Origin: Lacticaseibacillus manihotivorans DSM 13343 = JCM 12514
GTDB taxonomy: Bacteria > Bacillota > Bacilli > Lactobacillales > Lactobacillaceae
Direction of reading: 5' to 3'
NCBI RefSeq assembly: GCF_001435035.1
Contig: NZ_AZEU01000232.1
Coordinates: forward strand, 1-32,506
DNA length: 32,506 nucleotides
Part shown: positions 22,164-31,987 of the stretch, piece after piece
Layout of the letters: each line of letters begins with the position of its first letter
How positions within the stretch are numbered: the stretch's first letter is position 1
Notes under the pieces: model-generated
Database searches by the model: none
What the model was told of the DNA's origin: nothing
Seen by the model: the letters and a program-made list of their open reading frames with translations, nothing else
Translations under genes and position numbers: made by a program

Positions 22164-23258
22164 GTGAAGGTTTGTTTTGTTGCGCAATTTCCGCCTCCGA
22201 TTCATGGATTATCGAAAGCGGTCGACACTCTCTATAATTCGAGATTAAGAAATAAATATAATTTCACAAAAATAAACATAACAAACAATAGATTAATTAT
22301 TATAAATTTAGTTAAGCTATTATTTTCTCGAGCTGATTATTTCTATCTTACAGTTAGTCAATCGCGAGGGGGGAATCTACGCGACTTGTGTATTATGATG
22401 CTATTGCGGATAACAAGAAAAAGGTATGGAGTCCATGTACATGGTGGTCTTCATTTTCGCGAAGTAATTTATCATGGAATGCCGATGTGGCAACGTAAAC
22501 TCAATATTCATTTGCTGAGTGAGGTTAGTTTTGCAATTTCTCTAAGTGAGTCACTTCGCCCAAACTTTATAGATATTGTTCCCGAGAAGCGCATTTGGGT
22601 CATTGAAAATGGTGTATCAAAGGATAATGTTCCCAGTGAAAGTGAATTTCGTGTTACTTTGACCGAAAGACTTAATAAATCTGTAAAGCAAGTACTCTTT
22701 CTATCGAACTTAATCGAATCGAAGGGTTACCGTAAAGTTCTTGAAGTGGCAGCGATTGAACGGAAAAGAATCGTTTCCGGGGAGAAGCAACGATTGAAGT
22801 TTGATTTTGCAGGTGCTTTTTTTGATGTATCCGAGCGTAACTTTTTTGAAAGCTTTGTACGTGAAAAAAAGCTTGAGGATTTTGTCACATATCACGGGGT
22901 TGTGAAAGGTGACAAAAAGAAGCAATTACTTCAAAATGCTAGCATATTTTGTCTCCCAACGTGGTATCCAGTTGAAGGCCAACCCATTTCAATGCTAGAG
23001 GCGATGGCGAATGGCGAGTACATTATTTCTACAAAACACGCTGCAATTCCTGATATTATCACCTCTGAATGTAATGGGATACTGTATGACCATGACGTTG
23101 ATGCTGTCCAGATGCATAAGGATATGACCAGACTAAGTGACGCAAAGTTAGAGAAAGCCTCAAATTCTAATAGAGCTTGTTTTTTTAGACGATACACGGA
23201 AACTAAATACGTCGATAAATTTGATTCGCTTTTTACGGTACTTGAGAATGGCCTCTGA
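22164..23258 (+). CDS. Glycosyltransferase family 4
   Basis: A 364-aa GT-B enzyme. The start VCFVAQFPPPIHGLSKAV is characteristic of a group of exopolysaccharide GT4 enzymes. VLFLSNLIESKGYRKVLE marks the donor domain, and LPTWYPVEGQPISMLEAMA carries the E-x7-E nucleotide-sugar site. GTG start with GGGGGGAG upstream, 12 bases after the previous gene. From here on the coding sequence is clearly richer in A+T than the genes to the left, typical of strain-specific polysaccharide genes acquired horizontally. Confidence 0.87.
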   Translation: MKVCFVAQFPPPIHGLSKAVDTLYNSRLRNKYNFTKINITNNRLIIINLVKLLFSRADYFYLTVSQSRGGNLRDLCIMMLLRITRKRYGVHVHGGLHFREVIYHGMPMWQRKLNIHLLSEVSFAISLSESLRPNFIDIVPEKRIWVIENGVSKDNVPSESEFRVTLTERLNKSVKQVLFLSNLIESKGYRKVLEVAAIERKRIVSGEKQRLKFDFAGAFFDVSERNFFESFVREKKLEDFVTYHGVVKGDKKKQLLQNASIFCLPTWYPVEGQPISMLEAMANGEYIISTKHAAIPDIITSECNGILYDHDVDAVQMHKDMTRLSDAKLEKASNSNRACFFRRYTETKYVDKFDSLFTVLENGL

Positions 23259-23309
23259 AAAAGATGTATGAAACGTGTGATCCAGTCCTTATCAAAGGGA
23301 GATAAACGC

Positions 23310-24422
23310 ATGACCAAAGGAAAACGAGTTCTTTTTCTTACAAATCTACCTTCTCCATATCGTGTGAAGTTCTTTTCAAGACTTGGAACTGAGTGTGATT
23401 TGACAGTTGTTTATGAAAGACATACAGCTGCAGATCGAAACCATAAGTGGACAATGAAGTCTACAGGAACCTTCAATGAAATATTTCTCAAAGGCATTCA
23501 GACCGGCGATGATACATCGCTAGCTCTAGGCATTTTTCAGGTGTTGAAAAGAAAGTTTGACGTTATTGTGATCGGTATGTATAGCACACCAACCGCGATG
23601 CTGGCTATTGCTTATTTAAGAGCTCATCATCGTCCGTTTATCATCAGTACTGATGGTGGTTTTGTCGCTCATGAGAGCAGACTTAAATATCATCTTAAAC
23701 GTCTCTTGATCAGCTCTGCCAGTTCTTGGCTATCCCCAGGTAAATTTGCTGACGAGTATCTAGTTCATTACGGCGCAAGAGCAGAGCACATTCATAGATA
23801 TCCGTTTTCATCAGTAGAGAGACATGATATTCTAACAGAACCAAAGTCGATCTCCGAAAAGAAAAGCTTGAGACTTAAAAAGAATATTCTTGGAAACTTT
23901 GTAGTGGTCTCTGTTGGTCAGCCAATTGAACGTAAAGGATTTGACGTTCTTGTTGAAGCGTTTATGAAAGCAAACATCGTTGGTTCTAGTTTATATCTGA
24001 TTGGAGCAACTGAAAGTGAATTTGAAAAAGTAGTCGGATTTAAGCTTCCAGATAATGTTTATACAGTCGAATTTCAGGAAAGAAAAGATCTATTTGAGTT
24101 TTATCAAGCTGCTGATACATTTGTGCTCGCGACACATGAAGATATTTGGGGGTTGGTTCTAAATGAGGCGATGGCGAATGGGTTACCAGTGATAACAACG
24201 GATAGATGTGGAGCCGGATTACAGCTGATAGATAATGGTAATGAAGGCTTTATCATTCGAGATGGTAATGTCGATGACTTGTGTGAGGCGCTTCTCCAGA
24301 GTAGTAGTGATGCGCTTCGATCTCGTTTATCACAGAATAGCCTGGACAAGACAACAAATCAGACAATTGAAGAAATGGTATCATCTCATTTAAAAGTGTT
24401 TGATAATGTTAGCAGTAGATAA
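23310..24422 (+). CDS. Glycosyltransferase family 4
   Basis: A 370-aa GT-B enzyme beginning VLFLTNLPSPYRVKFFSRL, with the acceptor-domain stretch VVYERHTAADRNHKW. The donor domain shows VVSVGQPIERKGFDVLVEAF, and the sugar-nucleotide site is LATHEDIWGLVLNEAMANGL. I start at ATG 23310 behind AAAGGGAG; an in-frame ATG at 23268 lacks a ribosome binding site. The donor sugar is unknown. Confidence 0.87.
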   Translation: MTKGKRVLFLTNLPSPYRVKFFSRLGTECDLTVVYERHTAADRNHKWTMKSTGTFNEIFLKGIQTGDDTSLALGIFQVLKRKFDVIVIGMYSTPTAMLAIAYLRAHHRPFIISTDGGFVAHESRLKYHLKRLLISSASSWLSPGKFADEYLVHYGARAEHIHRYPFSSVERHDILTEPKSISEKKSLRLKKNILGNFVVVSVGQPIERKGFDVLVEAFMKANIVGSSLYLIGATESEFEKVVGFKLPDNVYTVEFQERKDLFEFYQAADTFVLATHEDIWGLVLNEAMANGLPVITTDRCGAGLQLIDNGNEGFIIRDGNVDDLCEALLQSSSDALRSRLSQNSLDKTTNQTIEEMVSSHLKVFDNVSSR

Positions 24423-24472
24423 ATAATAGTGAACAACAAACTTAATAGATTATGGACATAGGGTGAAGTGGT

Positions 24473-25387
24473 TTGAATAGTAAGGTTTCGATTGTGATTC
24501 CAACGTATAAACGTCCAGTTTTTCTTAAGCGAGCGATAGAATGTGCGTTAACACAGACGTACTCTAACATAGAAGTTATTGTTGTTAGTGATAATGATGT
24601 TGGCTCAGAGGCTGAAATTCAGACGTTACAAATTGCAGAGTGCTTTTTAGCAGACTCGCGATTCATATACTTAAGTGCAATTGGAAATCAGGGTGGATGT
24701 TTCGCAAGAAATAGAGGTCTTAAAGCCGCTACTGGTGAATATGTTAATTTTTTAGATGATGATGATGTTATTTATAAAAACAAGATAGAAATGCAGATGA
24801 AAATTGTAGAACAAGCTGACTATCCAATTGCAGTAGTTGGATGTAAAGCCAACATTATAAATTCTGAAGGAGAAACTTACCGAGTTGAAGAGCCAAAATA
24901 CGATCCGGACAATATTTTGTTCTCACAATTGAAGCGGAATATTAGTACAACAACTCTTAGTTTAATAAACACTCGAGTATGTAAAGTAGTTGGTGGTTGG
25001 GAGCCTATTGATTCTTCTCAGGAACATTTGTTCTTAATTAAGATTTTCAACGAGTTACCGACATTTCAATATGTTAACAAAGTACTTGCAGAAATTGATC
25101 AACATGATGGTGCGCGAGTATCAAATAATTCACGCAAACCGCTCGGAACGTTAAAATTAACCGAAATAATTGAAAAACGTTATGTCATGCGGCTTACTCC
25201 AAAGCAACATCGACAAGTAGAAAGTGCACGAGACTCGTTGGATACGCAGGCTTTGTTTCTGCTGGACAAGCGACGATTAGCCGGGAAAAAATTCATTCAC
25301 CGGTTGATTAGGAATCCGTTTCAGCTAGAAAATTTGAGAATTCTGCGGACAGCATTGCAGACATGTAGAACTCGGAGGCTAAATTGA
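24473..25387 (+). CDS. Glycosyltransferase family 2
   Basis: A 304-aa GT-A-fold inverting glycosyltransferase. VSIVIPTYKRPVFLKRAIE opens the nucleotide-binding domain and NFLDDDDVIYKNKIE holds the DXD metal/nucleotide site (about residues 92-97). GGWEPIDSSQEHLFLIKIF is the acceptor-side E/D-rich region. There is no membrane segment, so it is a monofunctional repeat-unit transferase and not a processive synthase. TTG start, with GGGTGAAG as a moderate ribosome binding site. Confidence 0.85.
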   Translation: MNSKVSIVIPTYKRPVFLKRAIECALTQTYSNIEVIVVSDNDVGSEAEIQTLQIAECFLADSRFIYLSAIGNQGGCFARNRGLKAATGEYVNFLDDDDVIYKNKIEMQMKIVEQADYPIAVVGCKANIINSEGETYRVEEPKYDPDNILFSQLKRNISTTTLSLINTRVCKVVGGWEPIDSSQEHLFLIKIFNELPTFQYVNKVLAEIDQHDGARVSNNSRKPLGTLKLTEIIEKRYVMRLTPKQHRQVESARDSLDTQALFLLDKRRLAGKKFIHRLIRNPFQLENLRILRTALQTCRTRRLN

Positions 25388-26121
25388 ATCCATTAATGAC
25401 GATTATCACGGTTAGCTTTAATAGTGCAAAGACTATTTCTAAAACGATTGAGTCCGTACTAAACCAAACATATACAGATTTTGAGTATTTGATTATTGAT
25501 GGCGATTCGACGGATTCAACTGTAGATATTATTAAACAATATATGGGGAAATTTGAGAAGCGCGGGATTCAATTTCGTTGGATAAGTGAAGCTGATACCG
25601 GGATATATAATGCAATGAATAAAGGAATATCACAAGCACGTGGGAAGTACATTGGGATACTGAATAGTGATGATACGTATGAGTTGAATGCCCTCCAAAT
25701 CGTTAGCTCCCAAATTTTGTTACATCCTGAAGTACAGGTGTTTCACGGATTGATGAGATATTTATCTAATGGCGAGCTTACAATGGTGCACGGACGTAGT
25801 AGTAACAGGTTAAACATTGGCATGATCGAACATCCGACGTGTTTTGTGGCAAAACAAACTTATCAAACTTTTGGGGCATTTGATGAAAAGTACAGATTTG
25901 TTGCTGATTATGATTTGTTGCTTCGATTAAAGAGAAATGGATGTAAATTTTTATTAATTGAAGAGATATTGGCGAATTTTGATGAGAATGGTGCGGGTAA
26001 TTCCTATCAGTCTCGAGTGGAGCTACTTGAGCTAAAAAGACGCTATGGATTATCAAATGGAGTTAAGATCTTATATCAACGAGTAAAAATATTAATCAAC
26101 GAACTGCAACGCAAAGAATAG
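25384..26121 (+). CDS. Glycosyltransferase family 2
   Basis: A 245-aa GT-A enzyme of the WcaA/colanic-acid type. TIITVSFNSAKTISKTIESV starts the fold, IDGDSTDSTVDII and GIYNAMNKGISQARGKYIG follow, with ILNSDDTYE as the DXD-equivalent. IGMIEHPTCFVAKQTYQ and RFVADYDLLLRL are typical late motifs. The TTG start overlaps the stop of the previous gene by four bases, with CGGAGG upstream, so translation is coupled. An ATG at 25396 is an alternative. Confidence 0.87.
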   Translation: MNPLMTIITVSFNSAKTISKTIESVLNQTYTDFEYLIIDGDSTDSTVDIIKQYMGKFEKRGIQFRWISEADTGIYNAMNKGISQARGKYIGILNSDDTYELNALQIVSSQILLHPEVQVFHGLMRYLSNGELTMVHGRSSNRLNIGMIEHPTCFVAKQTYQTFGAFDEKYRFVADYDLLLRLKRNGCKFLLIEEILANFDENGAGNSYQSRVELLELKRRYGLSNGVKILYQRVKILINELQRKE

Positions 26122-26153
26122 CATAGTGAAGTGATGTCGATGGAGATCAGATA

Positions 26154-27254
26154 ATGAAAATTTGTATTATTAGCGAACCACAGGGCGGTGGTGTTGAGAA
26201 AGTCAATATGACGTTGGCGCAAGGTCTGATGAATCGCGGAAACGATGTATCGATTATTTCGGTGACCGGTGCTATAACTGAAATGGGGTCGTCGTTTAAT
26301 GTTCCCATCATCTATTTGCAAAAAGCATCCAAAAAACGGTCATGTTTTGCGTTATTACGAGCAGTTAAGCAGCTAGAACCGCAAGTAATGATTGTTTCAT
26401 CGTTTTGGGATATTATGTTTTTATTGATTATTAGAAGCGCTGTTGCTTTCACTTTTAAGATTGTTTATGTGCAACACAGTGTATACTCTCGAGCAGCCTT
26501 GAATCGGCTCGCAGATCGCGTTATCACTAGCTATGTTCCTCATTTTTTTGGAGAACTTAATAGAATTGATGGTATTGTTTTTGTGTCACAAGGTGTTTTT
26601 AATGATTTTAAAGCATATTTTCCGAATTACTCTGCAAAAAAAATTGTGATTTATAATCCAATCACAAAAACGAAGGAGATTAATAGTCTGAAAAAACGAG
26701 AATTAAGTGGGGATTGTGTACGTTTAGTAAGTGCCGGACGATTAGAAGTCGAAAAAAATCAGGGTATGTTAATTGACGTGGTTGCTATCCTTCGTGATCG
26801 AGGTGTAAATGTTACACTAACGATTTTCGGTGAAGGGTCTGAAAAGAAGGTACTTGAAGACAAGATAAATATGTTGAATTTGGATAAATACGTGACTTTA
26901 GCTGGATTTTCGAGACACCTAGCCGATGATATGAGAAAATTTGATGTTTTTCTACTTTCTTCTATGCATGAATCATTTGGAAATGTGATTGTGGAGGCTC
27001 TAAATAAAGGTTTGCCAGTTGTATCGACTGATTGTCCATTCGGTCCCGCAGAGATTTTGGATAATGGACAGTATGGGTTGTTGGTTCCAATGAACGATGC
27101 AAATGCAATGGTGGCTGCAGTCGAAAAAACGATTCAAAGTTTTGATTCAGATGTGTCAAAACGTAACTATAAACGTAGTTTACAATTTTCAGTTCAAGAA
27201 TCGGTCGACAGGTATTATCGATTCATAGAGGAACTTGGTAGTAATAATTTATAG
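26154..27254 (+). CDS. Glycosyltransferase family 4
   Basis: A 366-aa GT-B enzyme. Seen: CIISEPQGGGVEKVNMTLA (the GGxE-type acceptor loop), RLVSAGRLEVEKNQGMLID, TIFGEGSEKKVLEDKI, and LSSMHESFGNVIVEALNKGL with the E-x7-E site, then GPAEILDNGQYG. It probably adds one of the last sugars of the repeat unit, as it is the last transferase before the flippase gene. ATG start 33 bases after the previous gene. Confidence 0.88.
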   Translation: MKICIISEPQGGGVEKVNMTLAQGLMNRGNDVSIISVTGAITEMGSSFNVPIIYLQKASKKRSCFALLRAVKQLEPQVMIVSSFWDIMFLLIIRSAVAFTFKIVYVQHSVYSRAALNRLADRVITSYVPHFFGELNRIDGIVFVSQGVFNDFKAYFPNYSAKKIVIYNPITKTKEINSLKKRELSGDCVRLVSAGRLEVEKNQGMLIDVVAILRDRGVNVTLTIFGEGSEKKVLEDKINMLNLDKYVTLAGFSRHLADDMRKFDVFLLSSMHESFGNVIVEALNKGLPVVSTDCPFGPAEILDNGQYGLLVPMNDANAMVAAVEKTIQSFDSDVSKRNYKRSLQFSVQESVDRYYRFIEELGSNNL

Positions 27255-27268
27255 ACTGGAGCTTTTTA

Positions 27269-28672
27269 ATGAATCCGCGTAAAGGTATATCGGGTGCTTT
27301 AAAATCGAAATTTAAAAGTGTGTCAAGTGCTAATAAAACAATTCTCTACAATATTGCAGGATCATTTGGTGTGAGAGGTGTTGCACTTGTAGTCTCTCTA
27401 TTCACAATGCCTGTGTATACTCATTTCTTTGTACAACAAGAATCGTTGGGTATTTGGTATACACTTTTAGCCGTTCTAAATTGGGTGTTGACATTTGACC
27501 TCGGTCTAGGAAACGGATTGCGAAATAAACTTCCTATTGCAATTGCACAAAAAGATAAACGTGCAATGAAAGAATATATTTCATCAACATACTTTGGAAC
27601 GATTGGGGTCGTTTTGATTGTTGGCATAGTTGGCGTTCTCATTATACCGAAGTTATCGTGGACCTCGATTATTAATGTTAAAAGTCAGAGTATCTCGAAT
27701 GATGTTCTGGTGGAATGTGTCTATATTTTATTCGTCGGGATATTACTTCAATTTATTTTTAAGATTATCACATCAATCTTATTCGCAATTCAGCGATCTG
27801 CATTCGTAAATCTACTTTCGTTGATTACATCAATACTGACTCTTTTAATGATATTTTTTGCAAGAAGTGGATCGAGTGCAGATAATTTATTAACTATGTC
27901 GATTATTAACGTTCTTGCTGCTAATATTCCATATTTGGTTGCAACAATTCTTGTCTTTAGAAGATCACTAAAAGGATATTTTCCAAGGGTTTCATTGGTA
28001 ACCTCTACTCGAGTTAAAGAAGTACTAAATATCGGAATTACATTATTAATATTGCAACTTGTATTCATGATCATCTCGAGTACCAATGAGTTATTAATTT
28101 CGCACCTCACTAATCCGGCTGATGTGGTTCAATATCAGGCATATAATAAAATATTTAATACTGTGAGTTCGCTCTTCACGCTTGCTTTAACACCGATTTG
28201 GTCGGCGGTAACTAAGGCTGCGGGCGAGAAACGGTATTCCTGGATTAAAAAGTTAAATCGAATATTGTTATTTGCTAGCGCGGTTGTATTCTTAGCAGAA
28301 ATTGTTTTGGTTCCTTTTCTGCAAGGGATTATTGATCTCTGGTTAGGAAAAAATTATATCACAGTTGTCCCAATGGTTGCGCTTTTGTTTGTTCTGTTCA
28401 ATGTTCTCTCTTTCATACATAATGTTAATACAAGCTTCGGAAATGGAATGTCATTCTTCAAAGTTCAAATAGTCTGGATGATTTTTGCAGCTATAGTGGA
28501 TGTGCCATTTGCAATAATGTTCGTTCACTTCTTTCATAGTTGGATAGGAGTTGTATTCGCAAATTTTGTCGCATTATTACCGTTTGAAGTAATTGAAATT
28601 GTTGCATTCAACTCATATTTAACGAAGTTGAGTCTTTCTGCGGGTGATCTAGAAAGAACGCGCAATCAATAA
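27269..28672 (+). CDS. wzx: Oligosaccharide flippase (Wzx type)
   Basis: A 467-aa polytopic membrane protein of the MOP exporter superfamily, moving undecaprenyl-linked repeat units across the membrane. Seen: TILYNIAGSFGVRGVALVVS and FTMPVYTHFFVQQESLGIW near the N-terminus, which are typical Wzx starts, then DLGLGNGLRNKL and about twelve hydrophobic segments. The N-terminal ~25 residues are basic and cytoplasmic. Poor sequence conservation is normal for Wzx. It sits between the transferases and the polymerase gene. Confidence 0.88.
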   Translation: MNPRKGISGALKSKFKSVSSANKTILYNIAGSFGVRGVALVVSLFTMPVYTHFFVQQESLGIWYTLLAVLNWVLTFDLGLGNGLRNKLPIAIAQKDKRAMKEYISSTYFGTIGVVLIVGIVGVLIIPKLSWTSIINVKSQSISNDVLVECVYILFVGILLQFIFKIITSILFAIQRSAFVNLLSLITSILTLLMIFFARSGSSADNLLTMSIINVLAANIPYLVATILVFRRSLKGYFPRVSLVTSTRVKEVLNIGITLLILQLVFMIISSTNELLISHLTNPADVVQYQAYNKIFNTVSSLFTLALTPIWSAVTKAAGEKRYSWIKKLNRILLFASAVVFLAEIVLVPFLQGIIDLWLGKNYITVVPMVALLFVLFNVLSFIHNVNTSFGNGMSFFKVQIVWMIFAAIVDVPFAIMFVHFFHSWIGVVFANFVALLPFEVIEIVAFNSYLTKLSLSAGDLERTRNQ

Positions 28673-28688
28673 TTTGGAGGTCAAATCC

Positions 28689-29909
28689 ATGCAAATTCAT
28701 CGAAAAAAACTACAAATTTCATTGATTGTTATCGCGCTTTTTTTTGGAAATAATTGCTTTTATCTACTTCCTGTAAGTAGCTATTGGGGTTTTCTAGCAG
28801 CAATTGCAATCATTATGTTGTTCATTGTGCGAAAAGTGAACACGCTGGACACTTCCGCGAGACAACGGACTGCGTTTATGTATATCGTTTCCGTGGTGAC
28901 AGTATTGTCAATGATGTATACATATGTCGCCGGGCTCCAGTCGCTTTCACAAGCATTTATGAAATATTATCCATATATTTTTGGAATTCTAATCGGTGTG
29001 CCTTTAGCACGGGAAGCTGGTACGAATAAGATGGTATTGTCAACGATTAAGGTGTTCATGTTGATTATGCTTATCATTTACTGGATTCAGGCACTTTTGT
29101 ATCCAAGGATTAATTTGTTGTACCTTGAGCTAATACAGCGTGACGGATCCGTGAGAAATATGTGGGGAGAAATTTGGTTTGCGGTTACAGGACTGATTTG
29201 TTTGAATGACTTTCTACACACATCCGTGTCAAAGGCGAAGCTTATCAACTTTGTGAGTTTTCTTGCTGTATCCATGTACTTAGTCAAAGTTATACAATCA
29301 AGGTCGTTATTATTGGCATATCTTGCAGCATTTACAACGTTGACTACTGTGATTCTCTACCAAAAGTTCATCAACACTCGAGCGAGATATGTGTTTTTGT
29401 TGCTGATGGGCTTAATTTTGGCAATTGTCGGGATCCTAACTATTCGGTATGCGGGCATTACTATCCAATCAAGTATTGATATTAATGAATCATCGAGTAT
29501 GGTTCGTGCTGGAGCGTACAATTATTATTGGGATTTATTTAAAAATCATGCGGTTACTGGAATTGGATTGATGAAGAATCAAGCAGTAAATGGATTCGCT
29601 CAGTATGGCGTTTCACAGAATTATTTTATAGATGACATTGGAGTTGTTGGATACATTGCTCAATTTGGAGTTGTGGGTATATTATCAGCTATAGCAATGT
29701 TCTGCATAATGTTACGCGGTGTAAAGACAAGCCTGTCGATTTCTATATTGGTGCTAATTATATTTATCCTACCGTTTAATTTTATGCAGAGTTCAAACAC
29801 CGATATTATTTTGGAATCGTTACTGCTTGGCTGTGTATTTCAAGGATGTGCTCAGATACGGGAGGCTGGACCAAGTGGTGAAAGAAAAGCACTCATCAAA
29901 GGTCTGTAA
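28689..29909 (+). CDS. wzy: Polysaccharide polymerase (Wzy/O-antigen ligase-like)
   Basis: A 406-aa protein with about ten membrane helices and a large outside loop between helices in the C-terminal half (RYAGITIQSSIDINESSSMV then RAGAYNYYWDLFKNHAVTGI). That loop has the typical polymerase R-x3-W/Y...G-x-G pattern (GIGLMKN). It links flipped repeat units at the outer face. Assignment rests on topology, loop motif and position after wzx; Wzy proteins share little sequence. The ATG at 28689 has TTGGAGG upstream. Confidence 0.83.
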   Translation: MQIHRKKLQISLIVIALFFGNNCFYLLPVSSYWGFLAAIAIIMLFIVRKVNTLDTSARQRTAFMYIVSVVTVLSMMYTYVAGLQSLSQAFMKYYPYIFGILIGVPLAREAGTNKMVLSTIKVFMLIMLIIYWIQALLYPRINLLYLELIQRDGSVRNMWGEIWFAVTGLICLNDFLHTSVSKAKLINFVSFLAVSMYLVKVIQSRSLLLAYLAAFTTLTTVILYQKFINTRARYVFLLLMGLILAIVGILTIRYAGITIQSSIDINESSSMVRAGAYNYYWDLFKNHAVTGIGLMKNQAVNGFAQYGVSQNYFIDDIGVVGYIAQFGVVGILSAIAMFCIMLRGVKTSLSISILVLIIFILPFNFMQSSNTDIILESLLLGCVFQGCAQIREAGPSGERKALIKGL

Positions 29910-29961
29910 GAAAAAAGTAGTGGATACTTTTCGTTGAGGACACTAATCATAGGAGAATTGA

Positions 29962-30999
29962 ATGAAAAGCCAGACTTCCAAAAAGAGTAGAAATTTTTTT
30001 CTTGACTTCTGCAAAGCCATAACCATAATTCTTGTTGTGTTTGGACATAATATACAATACGGATCAGGAACGTCATATTTAAATGCAGAGGCGTTCTTCC
30101 AGAATCCCGTGTTTAAATTTATCTATTCTTTTCACATGCCACTGTTTGCACTGATTTCGGGATATCTATTCTCGTTTAGCGTAATCAGGCATAGTTCTTC
30201 AGAACTGATCCTCAGAAGAAGTAAAGCCTCGATTGTACCTCTGGTGTTTTGGAATATAGTTGTTTGGATTCTACAATCTTGCCAGCTAAATCGTACTTCT
30301 TTATGGGATATTCGTGGATTTATCAGCTCCGTTCTAAATTCTTATTGGTTTATTTGGGGGATATTCCTGTGTTCTATTTTTATAATAGTGGTGAGAGAGT
30401 TGAGGAATTATCGAACAATAATTTTGTTTATAGCTTTTGTTTTATTGTTTTTCCTCCCGAAAACTTATAATTTATATTTATACGGATTTATTTTCCCATA
30501 TTTTGTAATTGGGTTTTTCGGTGCGAAAAAATCAGATGTTTTTTATTTTGTACGTAGGAATTGGATATATGTAGAAGCATCGCTTATTCTTATTTATCTT
30601 GTATTACTGAATCTTTACAATCTAGATTCGTATATTTATACATCGGGTATTAGTGTTGCAACTGATGGATGGAAGATGGTTTTAATAGATCTTTATCGAT
30701 GGGGAATCGGCTTTGTTGGGGCGACACTGGTAATTTGTACATTATGGAAAATACAGGCTTTGGTTCAGAAAATGCATGTTTTAAAAAATATGCTTTCTAT
30801 TATCGGAATGAATTCTCTGCCTATCTACATGGTCGATATGTTTTTGATTAATACGTATCTTCCTATAATTACTAAAAATAGCTCTCCAAATATTAGTTAC
30901 TGGATTCTTGAGACGGTGATCATTGTTTCAGTTGTTATTCTAATGAAAATAATTGTTTCTAAATTTTCGATATTAAGTAAGATAATCTTTGGAGCATGA
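29962..30999 (+). CDS. Membrane acyltransferase family 3 (OafA/NodX-like)
   Basis: A 345-aa polytopic acyltransferase-3 protein that probably adds acetyl groups to the polysaccharide. The N-terminal signature FLDFCKAITIILVVFGHNI holds the conserved His, and FIYSFHMPLFALISGYLFSF is the second hallmark (F-H-M-P-L-F). About ten helices follow. The start has AGGAG upstream. It resembles the fucose 4-O-acetylase subgroup. Acyl donor and sugar site cannot be inferred. Confidence 0.86.
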   Translation: MKSQTSKKSRNFFLDFCKAITIILVVFGHNIQYGSGTSYLNAEAFFQNPVFKFIYSFHMPLFALISGYLFSFSVIRHSSSELILRRSKASIVPLVFWNIVVWILQSCQLNRTSLWDIRGFISSVLNSYWFIWGIFLCSIFIIVVRELRNYRTIILFIAFVLLFFLPKTYNLYLYGFIFPYFVIGFFGAKKSDVFYFVRRNWIYVEASLILIYLVLLNLYNLDSYIYTSGISVATDGWKMVLIDLYRWGIGFVGATLVICTLWKIQALVQKMHVLKNMLSIIGMNSLPIYMVDMFLINTYLPIITKNSSPNISYWILETVIIVSVVILMKIIVSKFSILSKIIFGA

Positions 31000-31038
31000 G
31001 CCAAGATTGGTAGGATTCCGTTCACGAAGGAGAAAATA

Positions 31039-31962
31039 TTGAGACGAGATTGGTTTGGACTTAATGAGACAAAATGGATTCGTGCTGTATGTGCAATATT
31101 AATTATACTTGTTCATTTAACCGAAAACGATTTCTTTCCTCAGAACAGAGTAACCAATTTAATCGGTAAAACAGGTTTTATTTGGGTAGGGCTTTTTTTC
31201 TTACTGTCTGGATATGGATTAGTTCGGAATTTACTTACTCGAGAAAAATACAAAGTAAATTTCTTAATGCCGCACTTGCTACGACTGTTGGTACCTGTGT
31301 ATTGCGCTGAATTAGTGTATCTAGTTTTAGATGCAGTAATAGGCAATTATGATTTTCGGTGGGATAAAATTGTGGTTTTTACTAATTATGTTAGTTACAG
31401 CTGGTACGTTGTAAGCATCGGGACTGTTTATATTGTGTTCTATCTATCTGCCATCTTAACAAATAGGTACACTGTGGAAGTCTTCTGTGGAATAACGCTG
31501 TCTGCATATGTAATTTTTACTAAGATACAAGTTTCAGATGTGTACTACAAAGGGATTATTGGAATTGCCATCGGTGCATTGTTAGCTGTTATTCAGTTTA
31601 AACAACATCTACGTAATATGAGCATTTTCGTAATAGCAGTTGAAATATTGGGCGCACTGCTTTTTTCAATTTGTTTCGATTCAACGGCGGTATGGCATGC
31701 TGCGATTGTAGTCGGAATCGCAGCATCCTTATCTGTTGGCTTTCAATATTTTAATCCGCTGGTGATTTTTCAACTGAATCGGTTGTCAGATATATCGTAT
31801 GAAATGTATTTAGTACACGGATCTCTAATCATGTTTTTCATTCGAAACTCTTCGCGGGGACAAATTGCTGCAGGACTAGTATACTTAGGCACAATATTGA
31901 CTGCATACTTAATTCATGAAACCAGTAAGTGGGTATCACGTAAGTTGCTTCGCTTATTATGA
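31039..31962 (+). CDS. Membrane acyltransferase family 3, second copy
   Basis: A 307-aa acyltransferase-3 family protein. TKWIRAVCAILIILVHLTE has the conserved His in helix 1, and GLFFLLSGYGLVRNLL is the second motif. It is shorter than its neighbour and only distantly similar, so it is not a recent duplicate. TTG start behind AAGGAG. Last gene of the operon. About 14 bases after its stop a short hairpin CTTGAC-GTCAAG (31976-31992) occurs, without a T-run. Confidence 0.84.
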   Translation: MRRDWFGLNETKWIRAVCAILIILVHLTENDFFPQNRVTNLIGKTGFIWVGLFFLLSGYGLVRNLLTREKYKVNFLMPHLLRLLVPVYCAELVYLVLDAVIGNYDFRWDKIVVFTNYVSYSWYVVSIGTVYIVFYLSAILTNRYTVEVFCGITLSAYVIFTKIQVSDVYYKGIIGIAIGALLAVIQFKQHLRNMSIFVIAVEILGALLFSICFDSTAVWHAAIVVGIAASLSVGFQYFNPLVIFQLNRLSDISYEMYLVHGSLIMFFIRNSSRGQIAAGLVYLGTILTAYLIHETSKWVSRKLLRLL

Positions 31963-31987
31963 TGATAGAGAGAATCTTGACGTTATG

